Source: Marivita sp030148515 (GTDB lineage Bacteria > Pseudomonadota > Alphaproteobacteria > Rhodobacterales > Rhodobacteraceae). Taken from it: a stretch of DNA of 64,000 bases. Positions within the stretch are counted from its first letter, which is position 1; each line of letters begins with the position of its first letter. The translations under genes were made by a program, and so were the position numbers. Below, piece after piece: positions 42,184 through 51,070 of this stretch. A model generated the notes under the pieces. It did not search any database and had not been told where the DNA came from. It was given only the letters and a program-made list of their open reading frames with translations. The DNA lies in NCBI RefSeq assembly GCF_048006345.1, contig NZ_CP180351.1, forward strand, positions 4,462,902 through 4,526,901. The letters run 5' to 3'.

Positions 42184-43017
42184 ATGAAGGCATCAGCGGG
42201 AGGCTATGCCCGGGCTGAGAGCGTAGGTCATGCGCTTGAATTGCTTGCTGCATCGGACGGCCAGGGACGTGTTTTGGCTGGTGGTCAAAGTCTGATCGCC
42301 GCGATGAACATGCGGCTTTCTGTCGGGGACTTGCTGGTCGATATCTCGAAGATCAGTGACTTGTCTGGCGTCGCTGTCGAGGGTGAAACGCTTCGGATCG
42401 GCGCTCTGACCCGACACGCCCAGATCGGTTCTGATCCGCTTGTAAAGACCCACGCACCGCTATTGACGGACGCGGTTTCGCATATCGCCCATGCAGCTAT
42501 CCGCAATCGGGGCACCATTGGTGGGGCGCTGGCCCATGCCGACCCTGCAGCGGAATTTCCGGCTTGTGCGCTCGCGCTTGGAGCGACGATGCATGTCGAG
42601 GGCCCGGCCGGTCCGCGTGCAATCGCGGTAGAGGATTTCTTTGAGGAGGTCTTTACCACTGCACTGAACGAAGGCGAAATCCTCACTTCGATCACGGTGC
42701 CGGTCGCCGAAGCTGACGAAGTGCAGATCATCGAAGAAGTTGCACGCCGTTCCGGAGACTATGCCTTGGTCGGGCTTTGCCTGGTCAAGCGCGCCGCAGG
42801 TCACCGCATCGCGCTGTTCTCGGTCGGGCCGAAACCCATTCTGGCGACAGGGGCTATGGCGGCGCTTGATGCGGGCGATCTGGACGCGGCTGTAGATGCT
42901 CTGTCTGCGGAGATTGACCCACCTTCTGATACACAAGCCAGTGCCGCATATCGCCGCCATTTGGCTGGTGTCCTGTTGCGTCGCGCAGTTGCCCGCCTGA
43001 AAGGAGATGTCGCATGA
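42184..43017 (+). CDS. Molybdenum hydroxylase, FAD-binding (medium) subunit
   Basis: A 277-residue xanthine-dehydrogenase-family medium subunit. The FAD motifs are AGGQSLIAAMNMRL near residue 35 and TIGGALAHADPAAEF near residue 110. It passes electrons from the 2Fe-2S subunit to an external acceptor. The start follows AGGGGAGGAC. It is the first gene of a three-gene operon (medium, small, large), with a four-base overlap into the small subunit gene. Confidence 0.92.
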   Translation: MKASAGGYARAESVGHALELLAASDGQGRVLAGGQSLIAAMNMRLSVGDLLVDISKISDLSGVAVEGETLRIGALTRHAQIGSDPLVKTHAPLLTDAVSHIAHAAIRNRGTIGGALAHADPAAEFPACALALGATMHVEGPAGPRAIAVEDFFEEVFTTALNEGEILTSITVPVAEADEVQIIEEVARRSGDYALVGLCLVKRAAGHRIALFSVGPKPILATGAMAALDAGDLDAAVDALSAEIDPPSDTQASAAYRRHLAGVLLRRAVARLKGDVA

Positions 43018-43514
43018 CCGAACTGTTCCGCGACAAGGTTGACGTGTCAATGACGGTCAATGGAGAACCAGTCGAGGCCCGGGTGCCGGCCGGGCAACAC
43101 ATGATCGACTTTTTGCGCCTCGAGCTTGGTCTCACCGGTGCTCATGCGAGCTGCGAACATGGTGTCTGTGGTGCATGCACCATCCGCGTTGATGGCGATG
43201 CGGTACGTGGCTGCCTTATGCTTGCCGCGCAGGCAGACGGGGCCGAGGTCTGGACCGTAGAAGGTCTGACCGACACCAACGCGATCAGTGATTTGCAGGA
43301 CGCATTTGTGGAACGCAACGCCTTGCAATGCGGGTTCTGTACGCCCGGAATGCTGGTCGCTGCAGACGAGTTGCTGTCCCGGGGCGGTGTGCCAAGCCGC
43401 GCGCAAATCCGTGAGCACCTGTCTGGCAATTACTGCCGCTGCACAGGTTACGAGGCGATCATTGATGCCGTTGAAAGTGTCGCCAAAGGCCGCGCTGGAA
43501 AGGCAAAAGCATGA
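43014..43514 (+). CDS. Molybdenum hydroxylase, 2Fe-2S (small) subunit
   Basis: A 166-residue ferredoxin-type subunit with two 2Fe-2S clusters. The plant-type cluster is CEHGVCGACTIRVDG near residue 45 and the second is CGFCTPGM with CRCTGY in the helical C-domain. It relays electrons between the molybdopterin site and FAD. Overlaps the genes on both sides by four bases, showing one transcript. Confidence 0.95.
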   Translation: MTELFRDKVDVSMTVNGEPVEARVPAGQHMIDFLRLELGLTGAHASCEHGVCGACTIRVDGDAVRGCLMLAAQADGAEVWTVEGLTDTNAISDLQDAFVERNALQCGFCTPGMLVAADELLSRGGVPSRAQIREHLSGNYCRCTGYEAIIDAVESVAKGRAGKAKA

Positions 43515-45892
43515 CGATCCCGTTCAATAATCCCGACCGTCCGAACTCCTATATCGGCAAGACTGTCCCCCGCCCCAACGCGACCAAACTGGTTCAGGGG
43601 AGGGGCCGCTATGTCGATGACATCGTGTTGCCGCGTATGCTGCACGTGGCGTTTTCGCGCTCACCCTTGGCACATGCGAAGATTGGTGCCATTGATCTGG
43701 ACGAAGCCAAGGCTGTCAAAGGCGTGGTGCGCATGTTCACCGGAGCCGATCTGGCCGAGGTCTGTACGCCTTGGGTCGCGGTATTGGCCCACCTCAAGGG
43801 TCTGAAATCTCCGCCGGAACACCCATTGGCAGTGGACCGCGCCTGCTGGGTTGGTGAGCCAGTTGTAGCCGTTGTGGCAAACACACGCGCTGCGGCTGAA
43901 GAAGCGGCGTCGCTGGTGGTTGTCGATTACGAAGAACTGCCCGCAGTCACCGACACGATGACCGCGCTCGACAAGGACACGCCGGTCATTCACCCCGAGA
44001 TGGGAGACAACCTAGCTTTTCGCCGATTGCATGAGGAAGGCGATGTCGACGCGGTGTTCGAGAGCGCGCATAAGGTGGTGTCGGCCAGTTTCAGCACAGC
44101 GCGGCACACCGGCGTCACGTTAGAGCCGCGCTCAATCCTTGTTGATTGGAACCCGGCAGAAGGTCAGATGACCGCGTATCACGCGACTCAGGCTCCGCAC
44201 ATGATGCAGACCGTCTTCGCCAAGCATCTCGATATCCCGGAAAGCCGCGTGCGGGTCATTTGCGGCGATGTCGGAGGGTCGTACGGCATCAAGGTGCATG
44301 TCTATCCCGACGAGGTGGCGACCGCTGCTATTGCCAAGGTGATGGGCCGACCGATCAAGTTCATCGCGGATCGTCTGGAAAGCTTCAGCACCGACATTCA
44401 CGCCCGTGACCACGAGATTGAAGCCAAGATCGCGGTGGATGCAGACGGCAAGATCCTCGCGATTGACGTCGACGACTGGACCGGGATCGGGCCGTACTCG
44501 GTCTATCCGCGCACCTCGGCCATTGAGGGCAATCAGGTCGTGAACCTGTGTGGCGGGCCGTATGATTTTGCAAACTATCGGGCGCAGACCACGGTCGTGT
44601 TCCAGAACAAGACGCCAACCTGCCAGTATCGCGCCGTAGGCCACCCAATCGCCGTGGCCATTACCGAGGGCCTTGTGGATATGGCAGCGGCGGCGATCGG
44701 CATGGACCCGGTCGAAATCCGGCGGCGCAATATGTATCCCGACGACGCATATCCGGTGACCTCACCCGCCAAGATGAAGTTCGAAGGCCTGTCGCACCAT
44801 GCGTCGATGGACAAGCTGATGGAGATGATGGACTACGATGCGCTCCGCGCTGATCAGGCTGAAGCCCGCAAACAAGGCAAGTATCGCGGCATAGGCATCG
44901 CGTCCTTCATCGAACTGACCAACCCTTCGCCTTTCATGTATGGAATCGGCGGCGCGCGTATCTCGGCACAAGACGGCTGCACCGTTCGAATGGACCCAGA
45001 TGGATCGGTCGTGGCGCTGTCGGGTGTGACCGAGCAGGGCCAGGGGACCGAGGCGATGCTGAGTCAGGTTGTGGCGGAAGGCGTCGGCGTCCTGCCATCG
45101 CAGGTTCGTGTCATCACCGGCGACACGCAGGTCACACCCTATGGCGGTGGAACCTGGGCTTCGCGTGGTGCGGGCATTGGCGGTGAAGCAGCGTTGCAGG
45201 CGGCACGGGCGCTTCGCGGCTCGATCCTCGAAGTCGCGGCGGCGATGCTTCAGGCCGATGCGGGCCAGCTTGATATCCGCGACGGTCAGATTGTCGATAT
45301 GGACAGTGGCGAAGAGCGTATGCCGCTCGAGGAACTGGGGCGGATCGTCTATTTCCGAGGCGATACGCTACCCAAGGATTTGCCGCGCGAACTGGTCCAG
45401 ACCCGGCACTTCATCACGATGGAATATCCGTTCGCCTTCACCAATGGCGTGCAGGCCTCTTACCTTGAGGTCGACACCGACACAGGCGTTGTGACCCTGC
45501 TCAAGCATTGGTGCGTCGAAGATTGCGGGCGGGTGATCAACCCACAACTGGTTGACGAACAGATCCGGGGAGGGATCGTTCAGGGCCTTGGCGGAGCGCT
45601 CTACGAAGAAATCCAATATGACGAGGATGGCCAGCTTCTGAATGGATCTATGGCCGACTACCTTGTGCCGATGGCTGCAGAGATGCCGGACATGGAGGTG
45701 GGCCATGTGGAAACGCCCACCAAAGAAAGCGAACTTGGTGCCAAAGGCGCGGGCGAGGCCGGAACCGCCGGAGCACCAGCCGCCGTCATGAACGCCATTA
45801 ACGATGCCCTGCGCCCGCTTGGGGCGCAGGTGACCGAAATGCCTTTCACACCCGAACGCATTCTACGGGCGTTGGGCAAACTGCAAGACTGA
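43511..45892 (+). CDS. Molybdenum hydroxylase, molybdopterin-binding (large) subunit
   Basis: A 793-residue large subunit of the xanthine dehydrogenase/CO dehydrogenase family. It binds molybdopterin cytosine dinucleotide and hydroxylates the substrate. The catalytic glutamate loop KGAGEAGTAGAPAA is near the C-terminus. The active-site loop reads QYRAVGHP in place of the CO dehydrogenase forms (AYxCSFR or AYRGAGR), so this is not form I or II CO dehydrogenase. The substrate is probably an N-heterocycle or aldehyde imported by the adjacent TRAP system. Maturation genes such as xdhC are not seen here. Confidence 0.9.
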   Translation: MTIPFNNPDRPNSYIGKTVPRPNATKLVQGRGRYVDDIVLPRMLHVAFSRSPLAHAKIGAIDLDEAKAVKGVVRMFTGADLAEVCTPWVAVLAHLKGLKSPPEHPLAVDRACWVGEPVVAVVANTRAAAEEAASLVVVDYEELPAVTDTMTALDKDTPVIHPEMGDNLAFRRLHEEGDVDAVFESAHKVVSASFSTARHTGVTLEPRSILVDWNPAEGQMTAYHATQAPHMMQTVFAKHLDIPESRVRVICGDVGGSYGIKVHVYPDEVATAAIAKVMGRPIKFIADRLESFSTDIHARDHEIEAKIAVDADGKILAIDVDDWTGIGPYSVYPRTSAIEGNQVVNLCGGPYDFANYRAQTTVVFQNKTPTCQYRAVGHPIAVAITEGLVDMAAAAIGMDPVEIRRRNMYPDDAYPVTSPAKMKFEGLSHHASMDKLMEMMDYDALRADQAEARKQGKYRGIGIASFIELTNPSPFMYGIGGARISAQDGCTVRMDPDGSVVALSGVTEQGQGTEAMLSQVVAEGVGVLPSQVRVITGDTQVTPYGGGTWASRGAGIGGEAALQAARALRGSILEVAAAMLQADAGQLDIRDGQIVDMDSGEERMPLEELGRIVYFRGDTLPKDLPRELVQTRHFITMEYPFAFTNGVQASYLEVDTDTGVVTLLKHWCVEDCGRVINPQLVDEQIRGGIVQGLGGALYEEIQYDEDGQLLNGSMADYLVPMAAEMPDMEVGHVETPTKESELGAKGAGEAGTAGAPAAVMNAINDALRPLGAQVTEMPFTPERILRALGKLQD

Positions 45893-45938
45893 ACCAAAAG
45901 GGGCGCCGGGGAGCGCGCCCACCAAAGGGAGGATAAGT

Positions 45939-46991
45939 ATGAAACTCACAGCACTTACAACACTCGGTGCGATGCTGATCGGCAGTGCGGCGATTGCCCA
46001 GCAAAGCCTGACGGTCAATATCGGCTCTTCGCATCCAGAGGCCAATATCTGGGTCTACGCGATGAAAAACACCTTCCAGCCTGAGGTGAACCGCATTCTT
46101 GCCGAGAATGGCAACGAATATCAGGTCAACTGGGTCGAGAACTATGCCGGCACACTCTACAAGTTTACCGACACGCGCGAAGCGGTGATGGACGGTATTG
46201 TCGATGTCGGCATGGTCGGCACGGTCTGGGAAGGGGCGAACATGCCGCTTCAGAACGTGACCTACTTCACGCCGTTCGCGACCGAAGATCACCGCATGAT
46301 CATCGAGATTTTTGATGATCTTTCGGAGAACCTGCCCGAGCTCAAGAATAGCTGGGCTGAGAACGGGATGGTGCATCTGTCGTCATTGATCACTGACAGC
46401 TATGACATTTACGGCACGTTCCCCGTGACCTCGATGGCAGACCTTCAGAACCGCAAACTGAACGCTCCGGGCACATCCGCCAACTGGCTTCGTGAAACAG
46501 GGGCAACGCCAGTCGATGGGGCGTTGACCACCTATTACACCAATATCCAGACCGGTGTGACCGAAGGCACCTTGTCCTTTGCGTCGGGCATCTTGCCAAC
46601 CCGCGTTTACGAAGTGGCCCCCGAACTGACCCGTGTGGGGATCGGATCGATGTATTTCGGTGGCATTGCGGCAAACAAGGATTTCTTCGATGGCTTGCCA
46701 GAGCCGGTTCAAACCGCCTTCCGCGAAGCCGCACAGGCAACTTCAATCGCGCACGGCGACTATGTGGGTGATCTCGCGGCGCGCGCACTTGACGAGATGC
46801 AGGCGGCTGGTCTGACCATCCATCAGCTTCCCGAAGAAGAAAAAACCAAGTGGGTCAATGGCCTGCCCAATATCATCGAGCCTTGGTTGGAACAGACCGG
46901 TGACGCGGGCAAGACTGTGCTCAAGGCCTATTTTGCGGCTCTGCGCGAACGCGGTGCAACTCCGCTTCGGAATTGGGACGAAGGTCTCTAA
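45939..46991 (+). CDS. dctP: TRAP transporter DctP-type substrate-binding protein
   Basis: A 350-residue periplasmic binding protein. The signal peptide is about 1-20 (MKLTALTTLGAMLIGSAAIAQ). The mature fold has the DctP features DTREAVMDGIVDVGMV and FPVTSMADLQNRKL, with the conserved arginine-type ligand site not resolved by eye. It binds an organic acid or related compound. The molybdenum hydroxylase upstream suggests it brings in that enzyme's substrate. A hairpin separates it from the small permease. Confidence 0.9.
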   Translation: MKLTALTTLGAMLIGSAAIAQQSLTVNIGSSHPEANIWVYAMKNTFQPEVNRILAENGNEYQVNWVENYAGTLYKFTDTREAVMDGIVDVGMVGTVWEGANMPLQNVTYFTPFATEDHRMIIEIFDDLSENLPELKNSWAENGMVHLSSLITDSYDIYGTFPVTSMADLQNRKLNAPGTSANWLRETGATPVDGALTTYYTNIQTGVTEGTLSFASGILPTRVYEVAPELTRVGIGSMYFGGIAANKDFFDGLPEPVQTAFREAAQATSIAHGDYVGDLAARALDEMQAAGLTIHQLPEEEKTKWVNGLPNIIEPWLEQTGDAGKTVLKAYFAALRERGATPLRNWDEGL

Positions 46992-47010
46992 GATCGCAAT
47001 TTGAGCATCG

Positions 47011-47043
47011 CGCCCGTCCGGACCCAAATGGACCGGGCGGGCG
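47011..47043 (+). promoter_or_regulatory. Intercistronic hairpin after dctP
   Basis: An 11-pair GC stem, 47011-47021 with 47033-47043 (one G-T pair), in the 78-base gap between dctP and dctQ. There is no T-run, so it is probably a 3' mRNA stabiliser or partial terminator that keeps the binding protein more abundant than the membrane subunits. Confidence 0.55.
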
Positions 47044-47069
47044 TCTCCTTGGCAGCAGGACGCCCGGCC

Positions 47070-47636
47070 ATGAGCAATGAAGACACACCAGAGCTGGAAG
47101 AGGATCGGTTTGTCCCGTCCTTTTCGGATGCCCCTTACGGTGCGGTTCTTGGCTCAATGGCGGCGGCCATGTCGGCAGTTGGCACAGCCAGCATCGGCGC
47201 GTTGATGCTGCTCATCGTGGCGGATGTGATCGGTCGGAACTTTCTGGACGCCCCGATCACCGGCGTGTCCGAGATCGCAGCCCGCGCGGTTGTTGCCATC
47301 GTGTTCTTGCAGGTGCCAGCCGCGATCCTGCAACTGCGCCTGACCCGCGCCGATTTTCTGGTCCGTCGTCTGCAGAAATCCAGCCCGCGCTTCGTGTCCT
47401 GGCTTGAGGCGTTGTTTTGTCTCGTTGGTGCTATCGTCTTTGCGCTGATCCTCTGGGCCTCGTGGCCAAAATTCCAGAGCGCATGGCAAACCGCCGAATT
47501 CTTTGGCGTTCAGGGTGTCTGGACGATCCCGACATGGCCCTTCCGTGGTATCACCATTCTGGGCTGTACCGTCGCGGCACTGGCCGCTCTTTACAGAGCC
47601 CGCGAAGAACTCCGCAGCGTAAGGAGCAGGGCATGA
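47070..47636 (+). CDS. dctQ: TRAP transporter small permease DctQ
   Basis: A 188-residue membrane protein with four predicted spans. It contains GALMLLIVADVIGRNFLDAPITGVSE, the usual DctQ signature. It binds DctM to form the membrane complex. The ATG at 47070 (MSNEDTPELEEDRF) is preferred over the upstream frame at 47001. Its stop overlaps dctM by four bases. Confidence 0.9.
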   Translation: MSNEDTPELEEDRFVPSFSDAPYGAVLGSMAAAMSAVGTASIGALMLLIVADVIGRNFLDAPITGVSEIAARAVVAIVFLQVPAAILQLRLTRADFLVRRLQKSSPRFVSWLEALFCLVGAIVFALILWASWPKFQSAWQTAEFFGVQGVWTIPTWPFRGITILGCTVAALAALYRAREELRSVRSRA

Positions 47637-48964
47637 CCACGCTGACCATCGGCTTCATCCTGATCGCGGTGCTCGTCGGTCTTGTGCTTCTAGGAATGCA
47701 AATCGCCTACGCACTTGTTGGTGTGGCGTTTCTTGGGATCTGGATCATCCGGGACAATATCGATCTTGCGTTCAGGATGCTGGAACTGACTGCCTATTCT
47801 GGGATCGCGGATTATCTTTTCGCGACCATCCCGCTTTTCGTCTTGATGGGGCTGCTGGTCAGCGTGTCAAATGTCGGGCGTGACACGTTCGAAGTGGCGG
47901 AAGAGCTGTTGCGTCGCATGATCTGCGGTCTGGGCGTCGCCACAGTTGCAGCAAATACCATCTTTGCCGCGGTCACCGGCGTGTCCATCGCGTCAGCTGC
48001 AGTCTTCACCCGCGTTGCGGTCCCCGAAATGACCCGTCACGGGTATCGGCCCGCCTTTTCGGCAGGCACCGTTGCCGGGTCATCTGTATTGGGGATGCTG
48101 ATCCCGCCGTCGCTCTTGTTGATTGTCTACGGCATTCTGGCCGAAGTTTCGATTGGCGGCATGTTTATCGCCGGGATCATTCCGGGATTGATGTTGGCAC
48201 TTGGGTTTGTCGCGATGTTGATCGGGATTACCATCGCCTTTCCCAAATTCGTGCTGAACGATCCTGATGCTGTGCGCGAGCGGCGTCTGGATCGTGATTT
48301 CACGCCCATGCCGTTGAAAGAGCTTGTGCTCAAACTGCTCCCGATCGTCCTGCTGGTCATTCTGGTGCTGGGTGGTCTTTACACCGGGTTTTTTACCCCG
48401 ACCGAGGCAGGCGGCATCGGTGCGTTCGGCGCGTTGATCGTGGCACTGTCGCGACGCAGCCTTGATCGAAAAAAGCTTTGGCAGGTGATGAAGCAGACAG
48501 GCGTTATCTCGGTTTCAATCCTGTTGCTACTCGTGGCTGCTTCTTTCTATTCGCGGATGCTGGCCATTGCTGGGTTGCCAAATGCTATCGCGGGCTTGGT
48601 CACGGATTCTGGCTTTGGCCCGCTCGGATTTCTTTTCTTCTACGCTGTCATCATATTGCTGATGGGAATGATCTTGGACAGCACGTCGATCCTGCTCATA
48701 ATGGTTCCAATCGCGGCACCCATCGCGCAAGGGCTTGGCATTGACCTCATGCACTTTGGGATTGTGACAGTGATTGCTGTCGAGATTGGGTTGTTGACGC
48801 CACCCTTTGGGATATCCGTCTTCACAGTGCATAACACGCTCAACGATCCCAATGTCTCGGTCGAGCAAATCTTTGCCGCCACCTTGCCATTTATTGCTGT
48901 GATGCTTGTGGTCCTGGTGATCGTGGCCCTTTTCCCGATGACTGTAACGATGTTTCTATACTGA
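47633..48964 (+). CDS. dctM: TRAP transporter large permease DctM
   Basis: A 443-residue permease of the DctM family with about twelve spans. It contains the GGMFIAGIIPGLMLALGFV, GGIGAFGALIVAL and GMILDSTSILLIMVPI blocks, the latter near the end. It drives uptake of the compound bound by DctP using a sodium gradient. The ATG at 47633 overlaps the dctQ stop; the open frame further upstream is inside dctQ. Last gene of the hydroxylase-TRAP region. Confidence 0.93.
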   Translation: MTTLTIGFILIAVLVGLVLLGMQIAYALVGVAFLGIWIIRDNIDLAFRMLELTAYSGIADYLFATIPLFVLMGLLVSVSNVGRDTFEVAEELLRRMICGLGVATVAANTIFAAVTGVSIASAAVFTRVAVPEMTRHGYRPAFSAGTVAGSSVLGMLIPPSLLLIVYGILAEVSIGGMFIAGIIPGLMLALGFVAMLIGITIAFPKFVLNDPDAVRERRLDRDFTPMPLKELVLKLLPIVLLVILVLGGLYTGFFTPTEAGGIGAFGALIVALSRRSLDRKKLWQVMKQTGVISVSILLLLVAASFYSRMLAIAGLPNAIAGLVTDSGFGPLGFLFFYAVIILLMGMILDSTSILLIMVPIAAPIAQGLGIDLMHFGIVTVIAVEIGLLTPPFGISVFTVHNTLNDPNVSVEQIFAATLPFIAVMLVVLVIVALFPMTVTMFLY

Positions 48965-49259
48965 AGAGACGTCGGACAAGCGGAAAGCATCTATGTCAGT
49001 CTTGCGTTCTGGAGAATCGGGATTTGCAGCAGTCGGGCCCGTACGCAGTTTGACCCTTCGTTGCTGAGAATGCTGCGCCATGCATGAATGACTGGTCTGG
49101 TGACGCTGCGGCGCGGTATCGGTCACATCGACAAATGTCGGGAATGGGCCGTCCATGCAGAAAGTTCGCGATAGGGCAGGGTAACATGCTGCGTTCGCTC
49201 TGATGGCGGTAGTGAGCCCAAAATGGTCGACGAGGTGCTTGCCGCCTGCCGCCCGGGTC

Positions 49260-49670
49260 CTAACGGTCGTCGCGCGCCCTGATGCGGGCGATGATGGTCG
49301 AGGTGTTGATGCCGTCGTGATAGGGCAAACGCCTCATGATACCCATGTCGGATGGCACACTGAAATGGTCCTGCCAACCGGTGCCGGCGTAGACAACGAG
49401 GCCGATACAATGGGCCTCGATGAAGGTGCGCGTAACCCCGGGGCCGTCCATGCAAGGGCTGAGGATCACCTCATCGGCTAATCCGGTGGTTCGCACAGCC
49501 TCGATCCGTTCGGCCTGCGTCAGGATCGGGCGTCGCTTGTAGCGCGCGGCATGATCGTCGGGCGTCACCCCGACAAGCAGCCTGTCGCCCATCGAGCGCG
49601 CTTTGGCGAGCAGACGGAGATGGTTAGCATGGAGGAGGTCGAAAACCCCCTCGGTGAAGACCGTCAGCAC
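49260..49670 (-). CDS. Cytidylyltransferase-like protein (glycerol-3-P cytidylyltransferase family)
   Basis: A 136-residue nucleotidyltransferase fold. The family HxGH motif appears as LLHANHLRLL (HANH) near residue 14 and the C-terminal ISTTxLI-like motif as INTSTIIARI. Proteins of this fold use CTP or ATP to activate a phospho-alcohol. The Gly-to-Asn change in HxGH is unusual and may affect activity. Nine bases separate it from the exported protein upstream on the same strand, so the two are likely co-transcribed. Confidence 0.75.
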   Translation of the reverse strand: MLTVFTEGVFDLLHANHLRLLAKARSMGDRLLVGVTPDDHAARYKRRPILTQAERIEAVRTTGLADEVILSPCMDGPGVTRTFIEAHCIGLVVYAGTGWQDHFSVPSDMGIMRRLPYHDGINTSTIIARIRARDDR

Positions 49671-49679
49671 GTGGGCAGG

Positions 49680-50105
49680 TCAGCCGAAGCCGCGGCCGCC
49701 ATTGCCGAACGGACGCGGCAAGTCCCCATCGGACGCCCCGGCAATCGCCCCCTGTGGCTCGCTGCCGTCTGGATCGCTCGCTTCCGGTTCGCCCCCGGTC
49801 GGTTTGTCGTGATGTGGGTTGTTGCCGCTGTTGCGGCCACGCCCGCCTTCGCCAGGTTCCGCCGGGCGGTTTTCGGGGCCTTTGCCCTGCGCGCCGGGCG
49901 TCTCAGGTTGCCCGTTGTCAGGCTCTTCTGAGGACCCGGGTTCACTCGCGCTCGGTCCATCCCCAGTGCTGCCTTGGGCTTGTGCCGCGGCTGGCATTGC
50001 GTGCCCCAGCGTAGCCACGATCGGCAACGAATAAGCTGCGCCGCTTGCCAAAACGCTCGCCAGCAAGGTGCGCCGTCTGGCGTCCGGGTCGTCTGACTGC
50101 GTCAT
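49680..50105 (-). CDS. Exported low-complexity protein (Tat-like signal)
   Basis: A 141-residue protein from the ATG at 50105 (MTQSDDPDARRRTLLASVLAS). The first 45 residues look like a twin-arginine-type signal sequence ending AMPAAAQA. The mature part is disordered, rich in Gly, Pro, Glu, Ser and Asn, and ends GNGGRGFG. No domain is recognised. It lies between the cytidylyltransferase-like gene (same strand) and the LicD-like gene (divergent, 42 bases away), which suggests it is an acceptor of a modification made by them. Confidence 0.6.
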   Translation of the reverse strand: MTQSDDPDARRRTLLASVLASGAAYSLPIVATLGHAMPAAAQAQGSTGDGPSASEPGSSEEPDNGQPETPGAQGKGPENRPAEPGEGGRGRNSGNNPHHDKPTGGEPEASDPDGSEPQGAIAGASDGDLPRPFGNGGRGFG

Positions 50106-50147
50106 TTGTCCCTCACTTCCTATCGATTTGGGACTGACATCGGGCCC

Positions 50148-50816
50148 ATGCAACGGCATGATCGGTCCATGGCAAGTGACCCTCATTCAGTTAATTTGGC
50201 CAGAATAGACCATTACGGTCGACCTTCAAAATGGTTTGTCGATTACCCGTCCGAATACCTTGACGGGCTGGTCTCCGATCTCAAGGAAATTGACCTGATC
50301 CTCGATTTGGAGTTCGGTTTGCAGATGTACCTCACCTGGGGCACGCTTCTGGGGGCTGTGCGCGAGGGGGACCTAATCGGGCACGATTTCGATATCGACG
50401 TCGCCTATGTCAGCCGGGCGCGATCGGAACGCGGCGTGCTGCGCGAACGCAGGCGCATCCTCGAGCATTTCGCGCGGTTTGGGCGCGTCATCGGAAAACC
50501 TGCACCCGGACGCTTCATGGTCACCGGGCGTCGCGCACCAGGCGGGGCCTATGACCACGGCATCGAGATCTGGACAAGCTTCGTCGCTGGAGCAGACTAC
50601 TATGGCTATCCCTCCTTGCCCGGTGTCCTGCCTGCCCGCGCGATCCGCCCCTTCGGTCAAGCGTGCCTGCGCGGCGTCCCGTTTCGCGTGCCGCGTCAGA
50701 CAAGCGTGTTTCTGGATCTGACCTATGGCAAGGACTGGCATGTGCCGAGGCTTCCCTCGGATCATGACGCGCGGGTGCCGCGCTACACTTGTTTCGAGTT
50801 TCTCTACCCATCCTGA
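50148..50816 (+). CDS. LicD-like nucleotidyltransferase-fold protein
   Basis: A 222-residue protein from the ATG at 50148; 50169 is an alternative start. Residues about 58-85 (YLTWGTLLGAVREGDLIGHD, then FDIDVAYVSRA) match the LicD signature GTLLGAVR...DxDID. LicD-family proteins transfer phosphocholine or a similar group from CDP-alcohols to glycans or proteins. Neither start has a good ribosome site. Its 3' end overlaps the PqqD-like gene by 13 bases on the opposite strand. The nearby cytidylyltransferase-like gene suggests a shared activated donor. Confidence 0.7.
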   Translation: MQRHDRSMASDPHSVNLARIDHYGRPSKWFVDYPSEYLDGLVSDLKEIDLILDLEFGLQMYLTWGTLLGAVREGDLIGHDFDIDVAYVSRARSERGVLRERRRILEHFARFGRVIGKPAPGRFMVTGRRAPGGAYDHGIEIWTSFVAGADYYGYPSLPGVLPARAIRPFGQACLRGVPFRVPRQTSVFLDLTYGKDWHVPRLPSDHDARVPRYTCFEFLYPS

Positions 50817-51070
50817 AGCAGGCCCCTGTCCAGCAGTGTTTTGAGTGTCGCCTCGACATCGGCAAGTGGCGGCTCAACCAGCTCGAAATGCCGTCCCAAG
50901 ACGGTTGCGATCTCGGTCGCGTCGCGCTTGCCGTCGGCCAGCAGCCAAACCGCCGCTGCAGTCTGGTTGAGGTAATGCAGACTGCCATCACGCGCCTCGA
51001 CGCGCGCGCCGCCCTGTGAGAGCGTCACCAACAGCGAGTGATCAGCCAAGGGACGGTCAGGCAAGCACAT
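50804..51070 (-). CDS. PqqD-family peptide-binding protein
   Basis: An 88-residue PqqD-like domain: ALHYLN-like SLHYLNQTAAAVWLLADGKRDATEI in the first half, LADVEATLKTLLDRGLL in the second. PqqD domains bind precursor peptides for modifying enzymes, and related forms occur near sugar and nucleotidyl transferases. The ATG at 51070 is preferred to a TTG at 51079. It is convergent with the LicD-like gene. Confidence 0.75.
   Translation of the reverse strand: MCLPDRPLADHSLLVTLSQGGARVEARDGSLHYLNQTAAAVWLLADGKRDATEIATVLGRHFELVEPPLADVEATLKTLLDRGLLQDG

Noticed and set aside
43511..45892. CO dehydrogenase (coxL)
   Set aside because: The active-site loop QYRAVGHP does not match form I (AYxCSFR) or form II (AYRGAGR).
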